This document shows positions 1-5,875 of a stretch of 6,284 bases of DNA, piece after piece. How positions within the stretch are numbered: position 1 is the stretch's first letter; each line of letters begins with the position of its first letter. The stretch covers positions 1 to 6,284 of the forward strand of contig JAUIMD010000127.1 of NCBI GenBank assembly GCA_030433225.1, in the 5' to 3' direction. A model generated the notes under the pieces. That model worked only from the letters and a program-made list of their open reading frames with translations, did no database searches and had not been told where the DNA came from. The translations under genes and the position numbers were made by a program. Origin of the DNA: Bacteroidia bacterium. Lineage in GTDB: Bacteria > Bacteroidota > Bacteroidia > Bacteroidales > UBA5342.

Positions 1-536
1 TAGGGTATTCCACCGATTTGAGTGAAGATTTAAATTCCGGTGCCTTGGGATTTGTGATAACCCAGCTCAATTTTCCGGGATTTTTTCCTCACCATGCCAT
101 ACTAATTGGCAACAATTACCAGTTTAAAGAACTGGGGGATTTTAGCGAAGAAAATCAACGCTACTTTACCAAGCCAGATGCTATTGGGTTTCCCCGGGGA
201 GAGCAAAAATTCAGCAATCATCGCCTGTATTCTTTTACCTCCGATTATCGGATGCCGATTTTCTATCCCGAATGGAGCCTGGGAAAATTCCTGTACCTGA
301 AGCGGGTTAATCTGGGGTTATTTTATGATTTTTCGCGGTCGTGGTTGGATGACTATGATAGATTTGGCAACTTCGTGGCCACAAATGTGCAGGACTATGC
401 ATCCACTGGGGGATCCATTTATTTTGATGTAAACCCTTTAAGGTATGAGTTTAATATGCGCATTGGGGTACAAAACGGGGTGAATCTTCGTACACAGAAA
501 TATTTTAATAACATAATTGTGAGTTTCAGTTTATGA
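1..536 (+). CDS. Outer-membrane beta-barrel protein, C-terminal part (Omp85/surface-antigen-like), 5' end outside window
   Basis: The reading frame is open from the left edge (first full codon at base 3, reading GYSTDLSEDLN), so this is the 3' end of a longer gene. The TTG at 18 is not a believable start. What is visible is about 177 residues of alternating polar/aromatic strands typical of an outer-membrane barrel. A PRG motif is followed by SDYRMPIFYPE, which resembles the 'RG...EYR.P' signature of Omp85/bacterial surface antigen barrels. Next come YLKRVNLGLFYDFSRSW and a glycine-rich penultimate strand (STGGSIYFDVNPL). The protein ends in a hydrophobic strand, NNIIVSFSL, as expected for a Bam-recognised C-terminus, although the last residue is Leu rather than Phe. 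In Bacteroidota such barrels often follow a WD40/TolB-like propeller, but that part would lie outside the window. The stop overlaps the next start (ATGA), which implies co-expression with the peptidase gene. The barrel call is fairly safe; the exact family is inference. Confidence 0.65.
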   Translation, partial: GYSTDLSEDLNSGALGFVITQLNFPGFFPHHAILIGNNYQFKELGDFSEENQRYFTKPDAIGFPRGEQKFSNHRLYSFTSDYRMPIFYPEWSLGKFLYLKRVNLGLFYDFSRSWLDDYDRFGNFVATNVQDYASTGGSIYFDVNPLRYEFNMRIGVQNGVNLRTQKYFNNIIVSFSL

Positions 537-2761
537 GCAACATGAACAAAAGTTTAACGGCGGTAAAACGCTGGGGTTTGGCCGTGCTAATGGCATTTTT
601 GGTTGGAAGCGTAAAGGGTAATGTGCCTTTGGAAGATATTGTTTTGAACCAGGCCTATGCCGAAAAAAAGGTGAGCGGCTACAACAGCATGAACGATGGG
701 CTGCACTACACAAGGCTCGAAATGGGCGGGCGTAAAATTGTGCAATATGCCTATAAAACGGGCGAAAAAGTAAAGGAAATATTCAGTTCGGATATGGCCA
801 TGTACCAGGGACCTGAAACCATACAAAACTATTTTTTCAGCCCTGATGAAAAGAAAATCCTGTTTATCACAAACGAACAGAAAGTTTACCGGCATTCATT
901 TAAAGCCAAGTACTATGTTTTTGATGTACTACGCCGTACGGTAGCCCCCTTGTCGGATAAACCGTACGAAATGGCGGCCGGTTTTTCGCCCGATAGCTAT
1001 GCAGTGGCGTATGTGTACGAAAACAACCTGTACATTAAAAACCTGCGCTTTGATACTGAATACCAGGTAACCGACGACGGTGTGAAAAATGAGGTAATTA
1101 ATGGGATACCGGATTGGGTTTACGAAGAAGAATTTGTTGCCTCAGGCTCCGATTTTCAAAAAGCCTGGGAATGGTCGCCCGATAGCCGTTTTCTGGCTTT
1201 TGTGCGATCAGATGAAAGCGCCGTAAAATCATTCAGTTTTCCTGTGTACAAGGGACGGCGGCCAGAACATCCGGCCAATGAATTGTACCCTTCCACCTTT
1301 ACGTTTAAGTATCCCAAGGTGGGAGAGCAAAATTCGCGCATTCAGGTGCGGGTGTACGACTCAGAAACCAAGCGCACCAAAACCATGGAAATTGCTGAAG
1401 AAGGGGAAGATTTTTATGTTCCCCGAATTTTGTGGACTGCCACTGCTGATCGGCTTTGTGTGGTGAAACTCAACCGCCGCCAGGATAAGCTTGAGTTGCT
1501 GGGAGTCAATCCAAAGTCTACCGTTTCCAGCCTAATGTTTAAAGAGGAAGAGGAAAAGTATATCTCGGAATTTGTGTACGAAAAACTGAAGTTTTTGCCC
1601 GATAATACCTTTGCTTTACTGAGTGAAAAGGATGGTTACGCCCACCTTTACCAATACGGGCAATCCGGCAAATTAATTCGCCAGGTTACTAATGGCGAAT
1701 GGGATGTAACCGACTTTTACGGATACGATACGCGGCGTAAAACGTTTTTGGTACAGGCGGCTAAAAAGTCTCCCTTACAACGCGAAATTTATGCGGTTGA
1801 TGCAAAAGGGCGCATGGTGGAATTGAGTAAAAAACCGGGGTGGAACCAGGCGCAGTTCAGCGATTCGTTTACCTACTTTTTGTTGGAATGGAAGAACCTG
1901 AATACACCTCAGGAAGTAACGGTTTGTGATGATAAAGGACAGCCGGTACTTAGCCTCGAAGACAATGCGGCATTGAGAGCAAAGCTGATAGAGGATGGGG
2001 TTCAGCCCAAAGAAATGTTCACATTCACCACCTCGGATGGAGTGCAGTTGAACGGTTGGATGTTGAAACCTTCCACCTTGGAAGAAGGAAAAACGTATCC
2101 CTTATTATTAACGCAATATGGAGGCCCCAACAATCAAAAAGTTGTGGAGAAATACGGCATAAGCTGGGAGCAGGCACTGGCCGAGAAAGGATATGTGGTG
2201 GCATGTGTGGATGGGCGTGGCACTGGAGGCCGGGGGGAAGCATTTAGAAAATGCACCTACATGCAGTTGGGGAAACTGGAAGTAAACGACCAGGCAGAAG
2301 CTGCCAAATACCTGGGCAGCCTGCCCTTTATTGATGCCGAAAAAATAGGCATTTACGGCTGGAGCTATGGTGGTTTTGTATCGGCATTGGCACTGTCGCA
2401 AACGTCGGGCGTATTTAAAGCTGCGGTTTCGGTAGCTCCCGTAACCCACTACAAATTTTACGATACGGTATATACCGAGCGGTACATGCGTAAATACAGT
2501 GAAAACCCCAAGGGGTACGACGAAAATTCGCCATTAATGTTGGCCGGAAATCTGTCGGGTCGATTGTTGTTAATGCATGGTACTGCTGACGATAACGTGC
2601 ATTTTCAAAATACCCTGGAATATGCCGAAGCATTGGTGCAGGCCAACAAGCAATTTGATATGCATGTGTATACCAACCGGGATCATCACATACGAGGCGG
2701 GCAAACACGGCTCCACCTGAATACAAAAATTATACATTGGCTGGATACCTATTTAAAATAA
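533..2761 (+). CDS. Dipeptidyl peptidase IV (S9B family serine peptidase), secreted
   Basis: This enzyme removes Xaa-Pro (and Xaa-Ala) dipeptides from the N-terminus of peptides, here presumably in the periplasm or on the outer surface for peptide use. At 742 residues it is close to the P. gingivalis enzyme in length. Residues about 1-29 form a signal peptide (basic KRW, hydrophobic AVLMAFLVGSV, no lipobox cysteine). A beta-propeller covers roughly 60-470 and carries DWVYEEEF (194-201), the double-Glu motif (E199/E200) that anchors the substrate amino terminus in DPP4. An alpha/beta-hydrolase domain covers about 490-742. It has the oxyanion Tyr529 in QYGGP, nucleophile Ser611 in GWSYGG, Asp686 in HGTADDNVH and His718 in RDHH, so the triad is complete. 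The chosen ATG overlaps the upstream stop by four bases; the ATG at 542 would also leave a signal peptide. A short-gap envelope gene follows. Homologues are called DPP4/dpp; I am sure of the family and confident of the specificity because of the EE motif. Confidence 0.95.
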   Translation: MSNMNKSLTAVKRWGLAVLMAFLVGSVKGNVPLEDIVLNQAYAEKKVSGYNSMNDGLHYTRLEMGGRKIVQYAYKTGEKVKEIFSSDMAMYQGPETIQNYFFSPDEKKILFITNEQKVYRHSFKAKYYVFDVLRRTVAPLSDKPYEMAAGFSPDSYAVAYVYENNLYIKNLRFDTEYQVTDDGVKNEVINGIPDWVYEEEFVASGSDFQKAWEWSPDSRFLAFVRSDESAVKSFSFPVYKGRRPEHPANELYPSTFTFKYPKVGEQNSRIQVRVYDSETKRTKTMEIAEEGEDFYVPRILWTATADRLCVVKLNRRQDKLELLGVNPKSTVSSLMFKEEEEKYISEFVYEKLKFLPDNTFALLSEKDGYAHLYQYGQSGKLIRQVTNGEWDVTDFYGYDTRRKTFLVQAAKKSPLQREIYAVDAKGRMVELSKKPGWNQAQFSDSFTYFLLEWKNLNTPQEVTVCDDKGQPVLSLEDNAALRAKLIEDGVQPKEMFTFTTSDGVQLNGWMLKPSTLEEGKTYPLLLTQYGGPNNQKVVEKYGISWEQALAEKGYVVACVDGRGTGGRGEAFRKCTYMQLGKLEVNDQAEAAKYLGSLPFIDAEKIGIYGWSYGGFVSALALSQTSGVFKAAVSVAPVTHYKFYDTVYTERYMRKYSENPKGYDENSPLMLAGNLSGRLLLMHGTADDNVHFQNTLEYAEALVQANKQFDMHVYTNRDHHIRGGQTRLHLNTKIIHWLDTYLK

Positions 2762-2783
2762 GCGAACCGAAAAACCGAATGCT

Positions 2784-3644
2784 ATGCAATACTTAAAATG
2801 TACCGAATGTGGCGGATTTAATGAGCTCAAATCCGAATTCCAGACTTTTTGTACCCATTGCGGTCAAAAGCTGGAACCCAATTATACGCAATGGAAAAAA
2901 GGAAACCCCAGGGCAAATTTCGAACAGTTTGTTGAGGCGATGGGGATTAGCGAACAGCAAAAACTTCATTTGGAGGAGCAGGCACGTGTTAAGCCGAAAA
3001 GAAAGGTTTCGAAATTGGGGCTTGTTTTGGGAATTTTTGTGTTGTTTTTTGGGGCACTTAGTGTAGCCGGCTATTTTGTTAAGCCATACGTTTTAAACTA
3101 CATCAGCACTTTTGCCGAAACGCACCAGGACGAAATTCTGACAAAAATTCATGACAAAAGCTGGGAAACCTACACCTGTGGCTCCCTGGGGTTGACTTTG
3201 CAATCTCCCATGCCGTTGCAGTCTAATGCCGACCAGTTTGAAAGCATGCCGGTGGAGGCACGCCAAAATATTGTAACAATGGATGTGTATACCATGGATA
3301 ATCCGATTGTTCATTTAACCATTTCGGCCACATCGGCACAATTTGTTGAGGGGGTGCAGGTTTCGGTGGACAGAGCAAAGGAAGGGGTGCTTGGTCAGCT
3401 AAAGGAGGCTGCCACCAATGTAAATTTTACCGCAAACGATACGGAAATTACCATTCAATCGATGCCGGCAACGCTTACCAGTGGTACATTTATAGAGGAT
3501 AATACCCCTCGGGGATTTCTGTTATTAACGCTTACCGATGGGTTGAAACTTTACCAGGTATTTGTAATGTACGACAGTACCAGTGAATCAGGTCAGCAGG
3601 CAGCCCAAAAAGTAATGGAGTCGGTACAAATAAAACGAAGTTAA
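2784..3644 (+). CDS. Unrecognised membrane protein: N-terminal zinc ribbon, single TM helix, extracytoplasmic domain
   Basis: I do not recognise this 286-residue protein as a named family. It begins directly with a zinc-ribbon-like knuckle pair, CTEC (Cys6, Cys9) and CTHC (Cys23, Cys26). A polar, basic linker follows (about 30-76, ending in KPKRKVSK), then one hydrophobic helix at about 78-98 (LGLVLGIFVLFFGALSVAGYF). The basic residues before the helix put the ribbon in the cytoplasm and residues 100-286 outside. The outer part has a strand-rich pattern (YTCGSLGLTLQSPMPL near 130-145, then GFLLLTLTDGLKLYQVFVMY near 244-263, and a final helix AAQKVMESVQI). This resembles PsbP/Mog1/DcrB-like domains, but that is inference from pattern only. 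It lies 22 bases after the peptidase stop on the same strand, so co-transcription is likely. No Shine-Dalgarno is visible. It ends 13 bases before the convergent Nudix gene. The coding call is firm; function is unknown. Confidence 0.85.
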   Translation: MQYLKCTECGGFNELKSEFQTFCTHCGQKLEPNYTQWKKGNPRANFEQFVEAMGISEQQKLHLEEQARVKPKRKVSKLGLVLGIFVLFFGALSVAGYFVKPYVLNYISTFAETHQDEILTKIHDKSWETYTCGSLGLTLQSPMPLQSNADQFESMPVEARQNIVTMDVYTMDNPIVHLTISATSAQFVEGVQVSVDRAKEGVLGQLKEAATNVNFTANDTEITIQSMPATLTSGTFIEDNTPRGFLLLTLTDGLKLYQVFVMYDSTSESGQQAAQKVMESVQIKRS

Positions 3645-3646
3645 GG

Positions 3647-3660
3647 GGGCTAGAGGGCTA
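3647..3660. repeat. Tandem GGGCTA copies in a 13-base convergent gene junction
   Basis: Two GGGCTA hexamers (3647-3652 and 3655-3660) are separated by GA. The second contains the stop codon (read on the minus strand) of the Nudix gene. The whole space between the two convergent stops is 13 bases and shows no hairpin with a T-run, so neither gene has an obvious intrinsic terminator here. Confidence 0.4.
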
Positions 3661-4761
3661 AAAGAAAATATTTTGCAGCAGTTCAAATTCTTTCTCAAAA
3701 TTGGGTGTAAACACATTTTTGTCCAGGTTTTCCCGTATTTGTTGTACCGACCAGTATTTCCCATCGTCCAATTCCGTAGTATTGATGGTAATTTCTTCGA
3801 TGTCCTTTACAAAAAACATATACACCAGCTCCTTTTCAATATCCGTTTCCCACACGTATTTTAAAAGAAAACGGGGTGTGATGTTTTTTAAGCCCAGCTC
3901 TTCTTCTGCTTCGCGCAATAAGCCGGCTTCCACATCCTCACCAAAGCTGATATGCCCTCCCACTGCGGTATCCCACTTTCCGGGCTGCACGGTTTTGCTA
4001 TCGGGTCGTTTTTGCAGGTAAATGCTGTTGCCTTTTATCAGGTGGAGGTGTACTACGGGGTGCATCAGTTTTTCTTCGCCGTGGCAATGTTTGCGGGTTG
4101 CTTTTCCTTTCACCCCGCCTTTGGCATCCACCACGGTAAGCCACTCCTCATCGTCGAGCTGCTTTTTGGAATAGTGGTAATATACCACGGCAAAAACGCC
4201 AAAAAGCAACAGGGTAGAAGGAAATCCAACATAAAGGCTTAACCGATACAACTCATGAAAATTTAGGGAGTACAGGGCAAAGCTTGATATCAGGTGGGTA
4301 GCCAGGAAAAAAAGTAGGGCCCGTAAATAAAAAGCATACAGTTCAATAAAGGTATGGGTAATCAGTTTTTTCCCCTGACGTCGGTTTACCATAAACTCGT
4401 TAATAAACCGTTCCTTATGGTTCATGAGGCCGAGCAGCAAAATAATAATCAGCTCCAGAAAAAGAGGAAGCAGCTTTTCGACACTTATGGCACGAAGGAG
4501 ATAAAACAGAACACCGGTTGCCAAAATAGCGGCAATTACCCCGATCAAAAAAATGTTGATTTTTTTAAAACGCCATACTTCATATACGCCTGCTGCAATG
4601 CTGATGCTTATGCCTGCCAATACCCCTACGGTGGGCGAAAAAATCAGAATTAAAGCAATGGCAAGCAGCAACGGTAGATAGATACGAGCCAGATTGAAGA
4701 TGAGTGTTTTAAATCCCATTAATGATGTTGTTACATGCAATGTTTGCATTATGTAACACAT
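3658..4761 (-). CDS. Membrane-anchored Nudix hydrolase (about six TM helices fused to a cytosolic Nudix domain)
   Basis: The protein has 367 residues if read from ATG 4761. An in-frame ATG at 4719 (Met15, MGFKTLIFNL) gives 353 residues and places a 30-base palindrome in the leader, so the shorter form is my preferred start. Hydrophobic segments lie at about 20-42, 44-62, 68-88, 95-112, 141-166 and 174-196. Basic loops (RFKK 64-67; the stretch 115-132 rich in K/R; SKK 198-200) fit six helices with both ends inside. Residues about 205-367 form a Nudix domain. The Nudix box is complete at G269-L291: Gly269, Glu275, then REAEEELGL (283-291) with the metal-binding glutamates. KRPDSKTVQPGKWD before the box, and the early H-V/L-H pattern, resemble the IDI/YfcD-like Nudix subgroup. 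The expected reaction is hydrolysis of a nucleoside- or isoprenoid-diphosphate-type substrate; which one cannot be read from sequence. It sits downstream of aroQ on the same strand. The architecture is certain, the substrate unknown. Confidence 0.9.
   Translation of the reverse strand: MCYIMQTLHVTTSLMGFKTLIFNLARIYLPLLLAIALILIFSPTVGVLAGISISIAAGVYEVWRFKKINIFLIGVIAAILATGVLFYLLRAISVEKLLPLFLELIIILLLGLMNHKERFINEFMVNRRQGKKLITHTFIELYAFYLRALLFFLATHLISSFALYSLNFHELYRLSLYVGFPSTLLLFGVFAVVYYHYSKKQLDDEEWLTVVDAKGGVKGKATRKHCHGEEKLMHPVVHLHLIKGNSIYLQKRPDSKTVQPGKWDTAVGGHISFGEDVEAGLLREAEEELGLKNITPRFLLKYVWETDIEKELVYMFFVKDIEEITINTTELDDGKYWSVQQIRENLDKNVFTPNFEKEFELLQNIFF
4729..4758. repeat. 30-base inverted repeat at the 5' end of the Nudix gene (possible operator or leader hairpin)
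   Basis: The outer arms TGTTACAT (4729-4736) and ATGTAACA (4751-4758) are perfect 8-base complements. Inside them AATG (4739-4742) pairs with CATT (4747-4750) around the loop TTTG, leaving only a two-base GC bulge at 4737-4738. Outer half-site centres are 22 bases apart, about two helical turns, which suits a dimeric DNA-binding regulator. As RNA it would form a 12-pair stem. It lies between the ATG codons at 4761 and 4719, so it is either in the leader or covers the first codons. The symmetry is seen directly; the role is inference. Confidence 0.55.
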
Positions 4762-4791
4762 AAATGAGAAAACTGTTCTAAAATGTTTTTG

Positions 4792-4799
4792 CGAAAGTA
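4792..4799 (-). promoter_or_regulatory. Possible -7 promoter element for the Nudix gene
   Basis: Read on the minus strand this is TACTTTCG, one base from the Bacteroidota -7 consensus TAnnTTTG. A transcript would begin near 4785, about 24 bases before ATG 4761 or 66 before ATG 4719. No TTTG-like -33 element is seen at the right distance, and the Nudix gene could instead be read through from aroQ. Confidence 0.3.
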
Positions 4800-4805
4800 T
4801 TCGAC

Positions 4806-5243
4806 TTAGTCTGCTTCGTTTTGCTTTGCCAACAGCAGAGCTTCAATGGCCAATCGGTATGAATCCATGCCGAAGCCGGCAATGGTGCCCTTGCATACCG
4901 GGGCAATGTAAGAGGTGTGCCTGAAAGCCTCGCGACGAGCGGTATTGGAAATGTGTACCTCAATTACCGTTGTGGGTACGGCAGAAATGGCATCGGCCAA
5001 TGCTACCGATGTGTGGGTATAAGCTCCGGCATTTAAAACAATGCCATCAATATCGAAACCAACGGCATGGATTTTATCCAAAAGTTCGCCTTCAGAATTC
5101 GACTGAAAATACTCCAGCTCAACGTCCGGGAAATCGGCATTTAGGGTCAGCATAAACTCATCCATCGAAGTGGATCCGTAAATCGATTTTTCCCGAACGC
5201 CCAATAAATTTAAATTAGGACCGTTAAGTATTAGTATGTTCAT
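4806..5243 (-). CDS. aroQ: Type II 3-dehydroquinate dehydratase
   Basis: This enzyme converts 3-dehydroquinate to 3-dehydroshikimate in the shikimate pathway to aromatic amino acids, as a cytosolic dodecamer in this family. An upstream in-frame ATG exists at 5264, but I choose the ATG at 5243. It gives MNILILNGPNLNLLG, the conserved N-terminus, and a normal 145-residue length, and a promoter-like box overlaps the upstream ATG. Conserved residues, numbered from this start, are: Arg17 and the catalytic Tyr22 in the lid (REKSIYG), Asn71 and His77 in NAGAYTHTS, His97 and Ser99 in EVHISN, and Arg108 in FRHTS. Nothing is missing or truncated. It is divergent from the HisI-like gene, with 140 bases between the starts, and is followed on the same strand by the membrane Nudix gene, with 44 to 86 bases between depending on the latter's start. 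Confidence 0.96.
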   Translation of the reverse strand: MNILILNGPNLNLLGVREKSIYGSTSMDEFMLTLNADFPDVELEYFQSNSEGELLDKIHAVGFDIDGIVLNAGAYTHTSVALADAISAVPTTVIEVHISNTARREAFRHTSYIAPVCKGTIAGFGMDSYRLAIEALLLAKQNEAD

Positions 5244-5261
5244 TTTGCAAAGCTTTATGCG

Positions 5262-5269
5262 CAAAACTA
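5262..5269 (-). promoter_or_regulatory. Possible aroQ -7 promoter element
   Basis: Read on the minus strand this is TAGTTTTG, an exact match to TAnnTTTG. A TTTG (minus-strand reading of 5285-5288) lies 15 bases upstream, slightly closer than usual for a -33 element. A start near 5255 would leave about 12 bases of leader before ATG 5243 and would exclude the ATG at 5264. Confidence 0.4.
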
Positions 5270-5304
5270 CAAAAAAGTAGCATCCAAAAAGAAAAGGGGA
5301 GAAG

Positions 5305-5312
5305 TACTTTTG
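5305..5312 (+). promoter_or_regulatory. TAnnTTTG-type box, distal candidate promoter for the HisI-like gene
   Basis: TACTTTTG matches the Bacteroidota -7 consensus exactly. It lies about 72 bases before the ATG at 5384. No TTTG -33 element is visible at the right spacing, so it is a weaker candidate than the box at 5342. Confidence 0.25.
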
Positions 5313-5341
5313 CGAATCCCTTTAAAGTTTAAACGATTTGT

Positions 5342-5349
5342 TATTTTTG
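5342..5349 (+). promoter_or_regulatory. Candidate -7 promoter element for the HisI-like gene
   Basis: TATTTTTG matches TAnnTTTG exactly. TTTA at 5321-5324, 17 bases upstream, could serve as a degenerate -33 element. Transcription would begin near 5356, leaving a short leader of about 28 bases before ATG 5384. Confidence 0.4.
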
Positions 5350-5383
5350 CCCGTTCGCAGGAAATAAAATACGCATTAAGGCT

Positions 5384-5773
5384 ATGGCAAAAGAATATAC
5401 CAACACATTTTTAGTGGATTTTGGGGAAAATGATGAAAAACTGCTTCCTGTGGTAACGCAGGATAGTACGACCCGAGAGGTACTTATTTTATCGTTTGTA
5501 AATCGAAAAGCCTTTGAAGAAACACAGCGCAGCGGGTATGCCACCTATTGGAGCAGAAGCCGGAATGAGTTGTGGAAGAAGGGCTTGACCTCAGGCGATA
5601 TGCTGAAAGTGGATGAAATACGTGTGAATTGTGAGCAGAATTCATTTTTGTTTTTGGTAACGCCCGAAGGTAAAGGGGCTTGTCACGCTAAAAAAGCAGA
5701 CCAATCGCCGTATTCGTCGTGTTATTATCGCAAAATAAAAGCAGATAATACACTGGAAGTGATTGAGAAATAA
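5384..5773 (+). CDS. Divergent stand-alone HisI-like protein (phosphoribosyl-AMP cyclohydrolase family)
   Basis: Canonical HisI opens the adenine ring of phosphoribosyl-AMP, the third step of histidine synthesis. This 129-residue protein has the HisI layout without a HisE domain. It shows LPVVTQDSTTREVLILSFVN (21-40), the YWSRSR motif (55-60), and LWKKGLTSG (63-71). The zinc cysteines appear to be kept as Cys83, Cys100 and Cys113. Two features depart from the family. The Mg-binding DCDxD motif reads NCEQN (82-86), so all three aspartates are replaced. The segment between the last two cysteines (CHTGxxSC in canonical HisI) is CHAKKADQSPYSSC, six residues longer. It may be a variant cyclohydrolase or a paralogue with another role. 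No other his gene is nearby. The start at 5384 gives the normal N-terminus; no Shine-Dalgarno is visible. Family membership is firm; activity is uncertain, so I give no symbol. Confidence 0.88.
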   Translation: MAKEYTNTFLVDFGENDEKLLPVVTQDSTTREVLILSFVNRKAFEETQRSGYATYWSRSRNELWKKGLTSGDMLKVDEIRVNCEQNSFLFLVTPEGKGACHAKKADQSPYSSCYYRKIKADNTLEVIEK

Positions 5774-5810
5774 GGAATTATTTGGGGCGAATCGACGGTC
5801 CCAATTCCTT
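5772..5810 (+). terminator. Inverted repeat starting within the HisI-like stop codon, possible terminator
   Basis: AAGGAATT (5772-5779) pairs perfectly with AATTCCTT (5803-5810). GGG (5784-5786) can pair with CCC (5800-5802) after a four-base bulge. The sequence following is TAAAAGTTGTT, which lacks a clean T-run, so termination may be weak. The left arm begins inside the TAA stop at 5771-5773. It lies upstream of the candidate proS promoter, which fits a gene-end signal better than a proS leader. Confidence 0.4.
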
Positions 5811-5843
5811 TAAAAGTTGTTAGGATAGTGCCTTCATTTTAAC

Positions 5844-5851
5844 TATTTTTG
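5844..5851 (+). promoter_or_regulatory. proS: Candidate -7 promoter element for proS
   Basis: TATTTTTG matches TAnnTTTG exactly and lies 24 bases before the ATG at 5876. A TTG at 5817-5819 is 24 bases upstream of it, slightly further than usual for a -33 element. Its position after the inverted repeat suggests that proS has its own promoter. Confidence 0.4.
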
Positions 5852-5875
5852 GCACTCTTAAAAAGTTGATATTCG

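Noticed and set aside
18..20. TTG at 18 as a start for a 172-residue protein
   Set aside because: The frame is open to the window edge and the protein reads as the C-terminal strands of a barrel, so this is an internal codon of a longer gene.
2108..2449. 113-residue open frame on the minus strand within the peptidase gene
   Set aside because: It is antisense to the catalytic domain of DPP4, with cysteine/proline-rich composition typical of a shadow frame.
533..2761. DPP4 as a lipoprotein
   Set aside because: The N-terminal signal has no cysteine after the hydrophobic stretch, so an ordinary signal peptide is the better reading.
3301..3450. Possible frameshift or degraded end in the zinc-ribbon protein
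   Set aside because: The frame stays open with consistent composition and strand/helix pattern to the stop at 3644; there is no sign of disruption.
3952..4242. 96-residue open frame on the plus strand inside the Nudix gene
   Set aside because: It is fully antisense to the Nudix coding region, which has a complete, recognisable domain. It shows no motif or start context of its own.
5244..5264. N-terminal extension of AroQ from ATG 5264
   Set aside because: The seven extra residues (MRIKLCK) precede the conserved MNILILNGPN start, and a TAnnTTTG promoter-like box overlaps that region.
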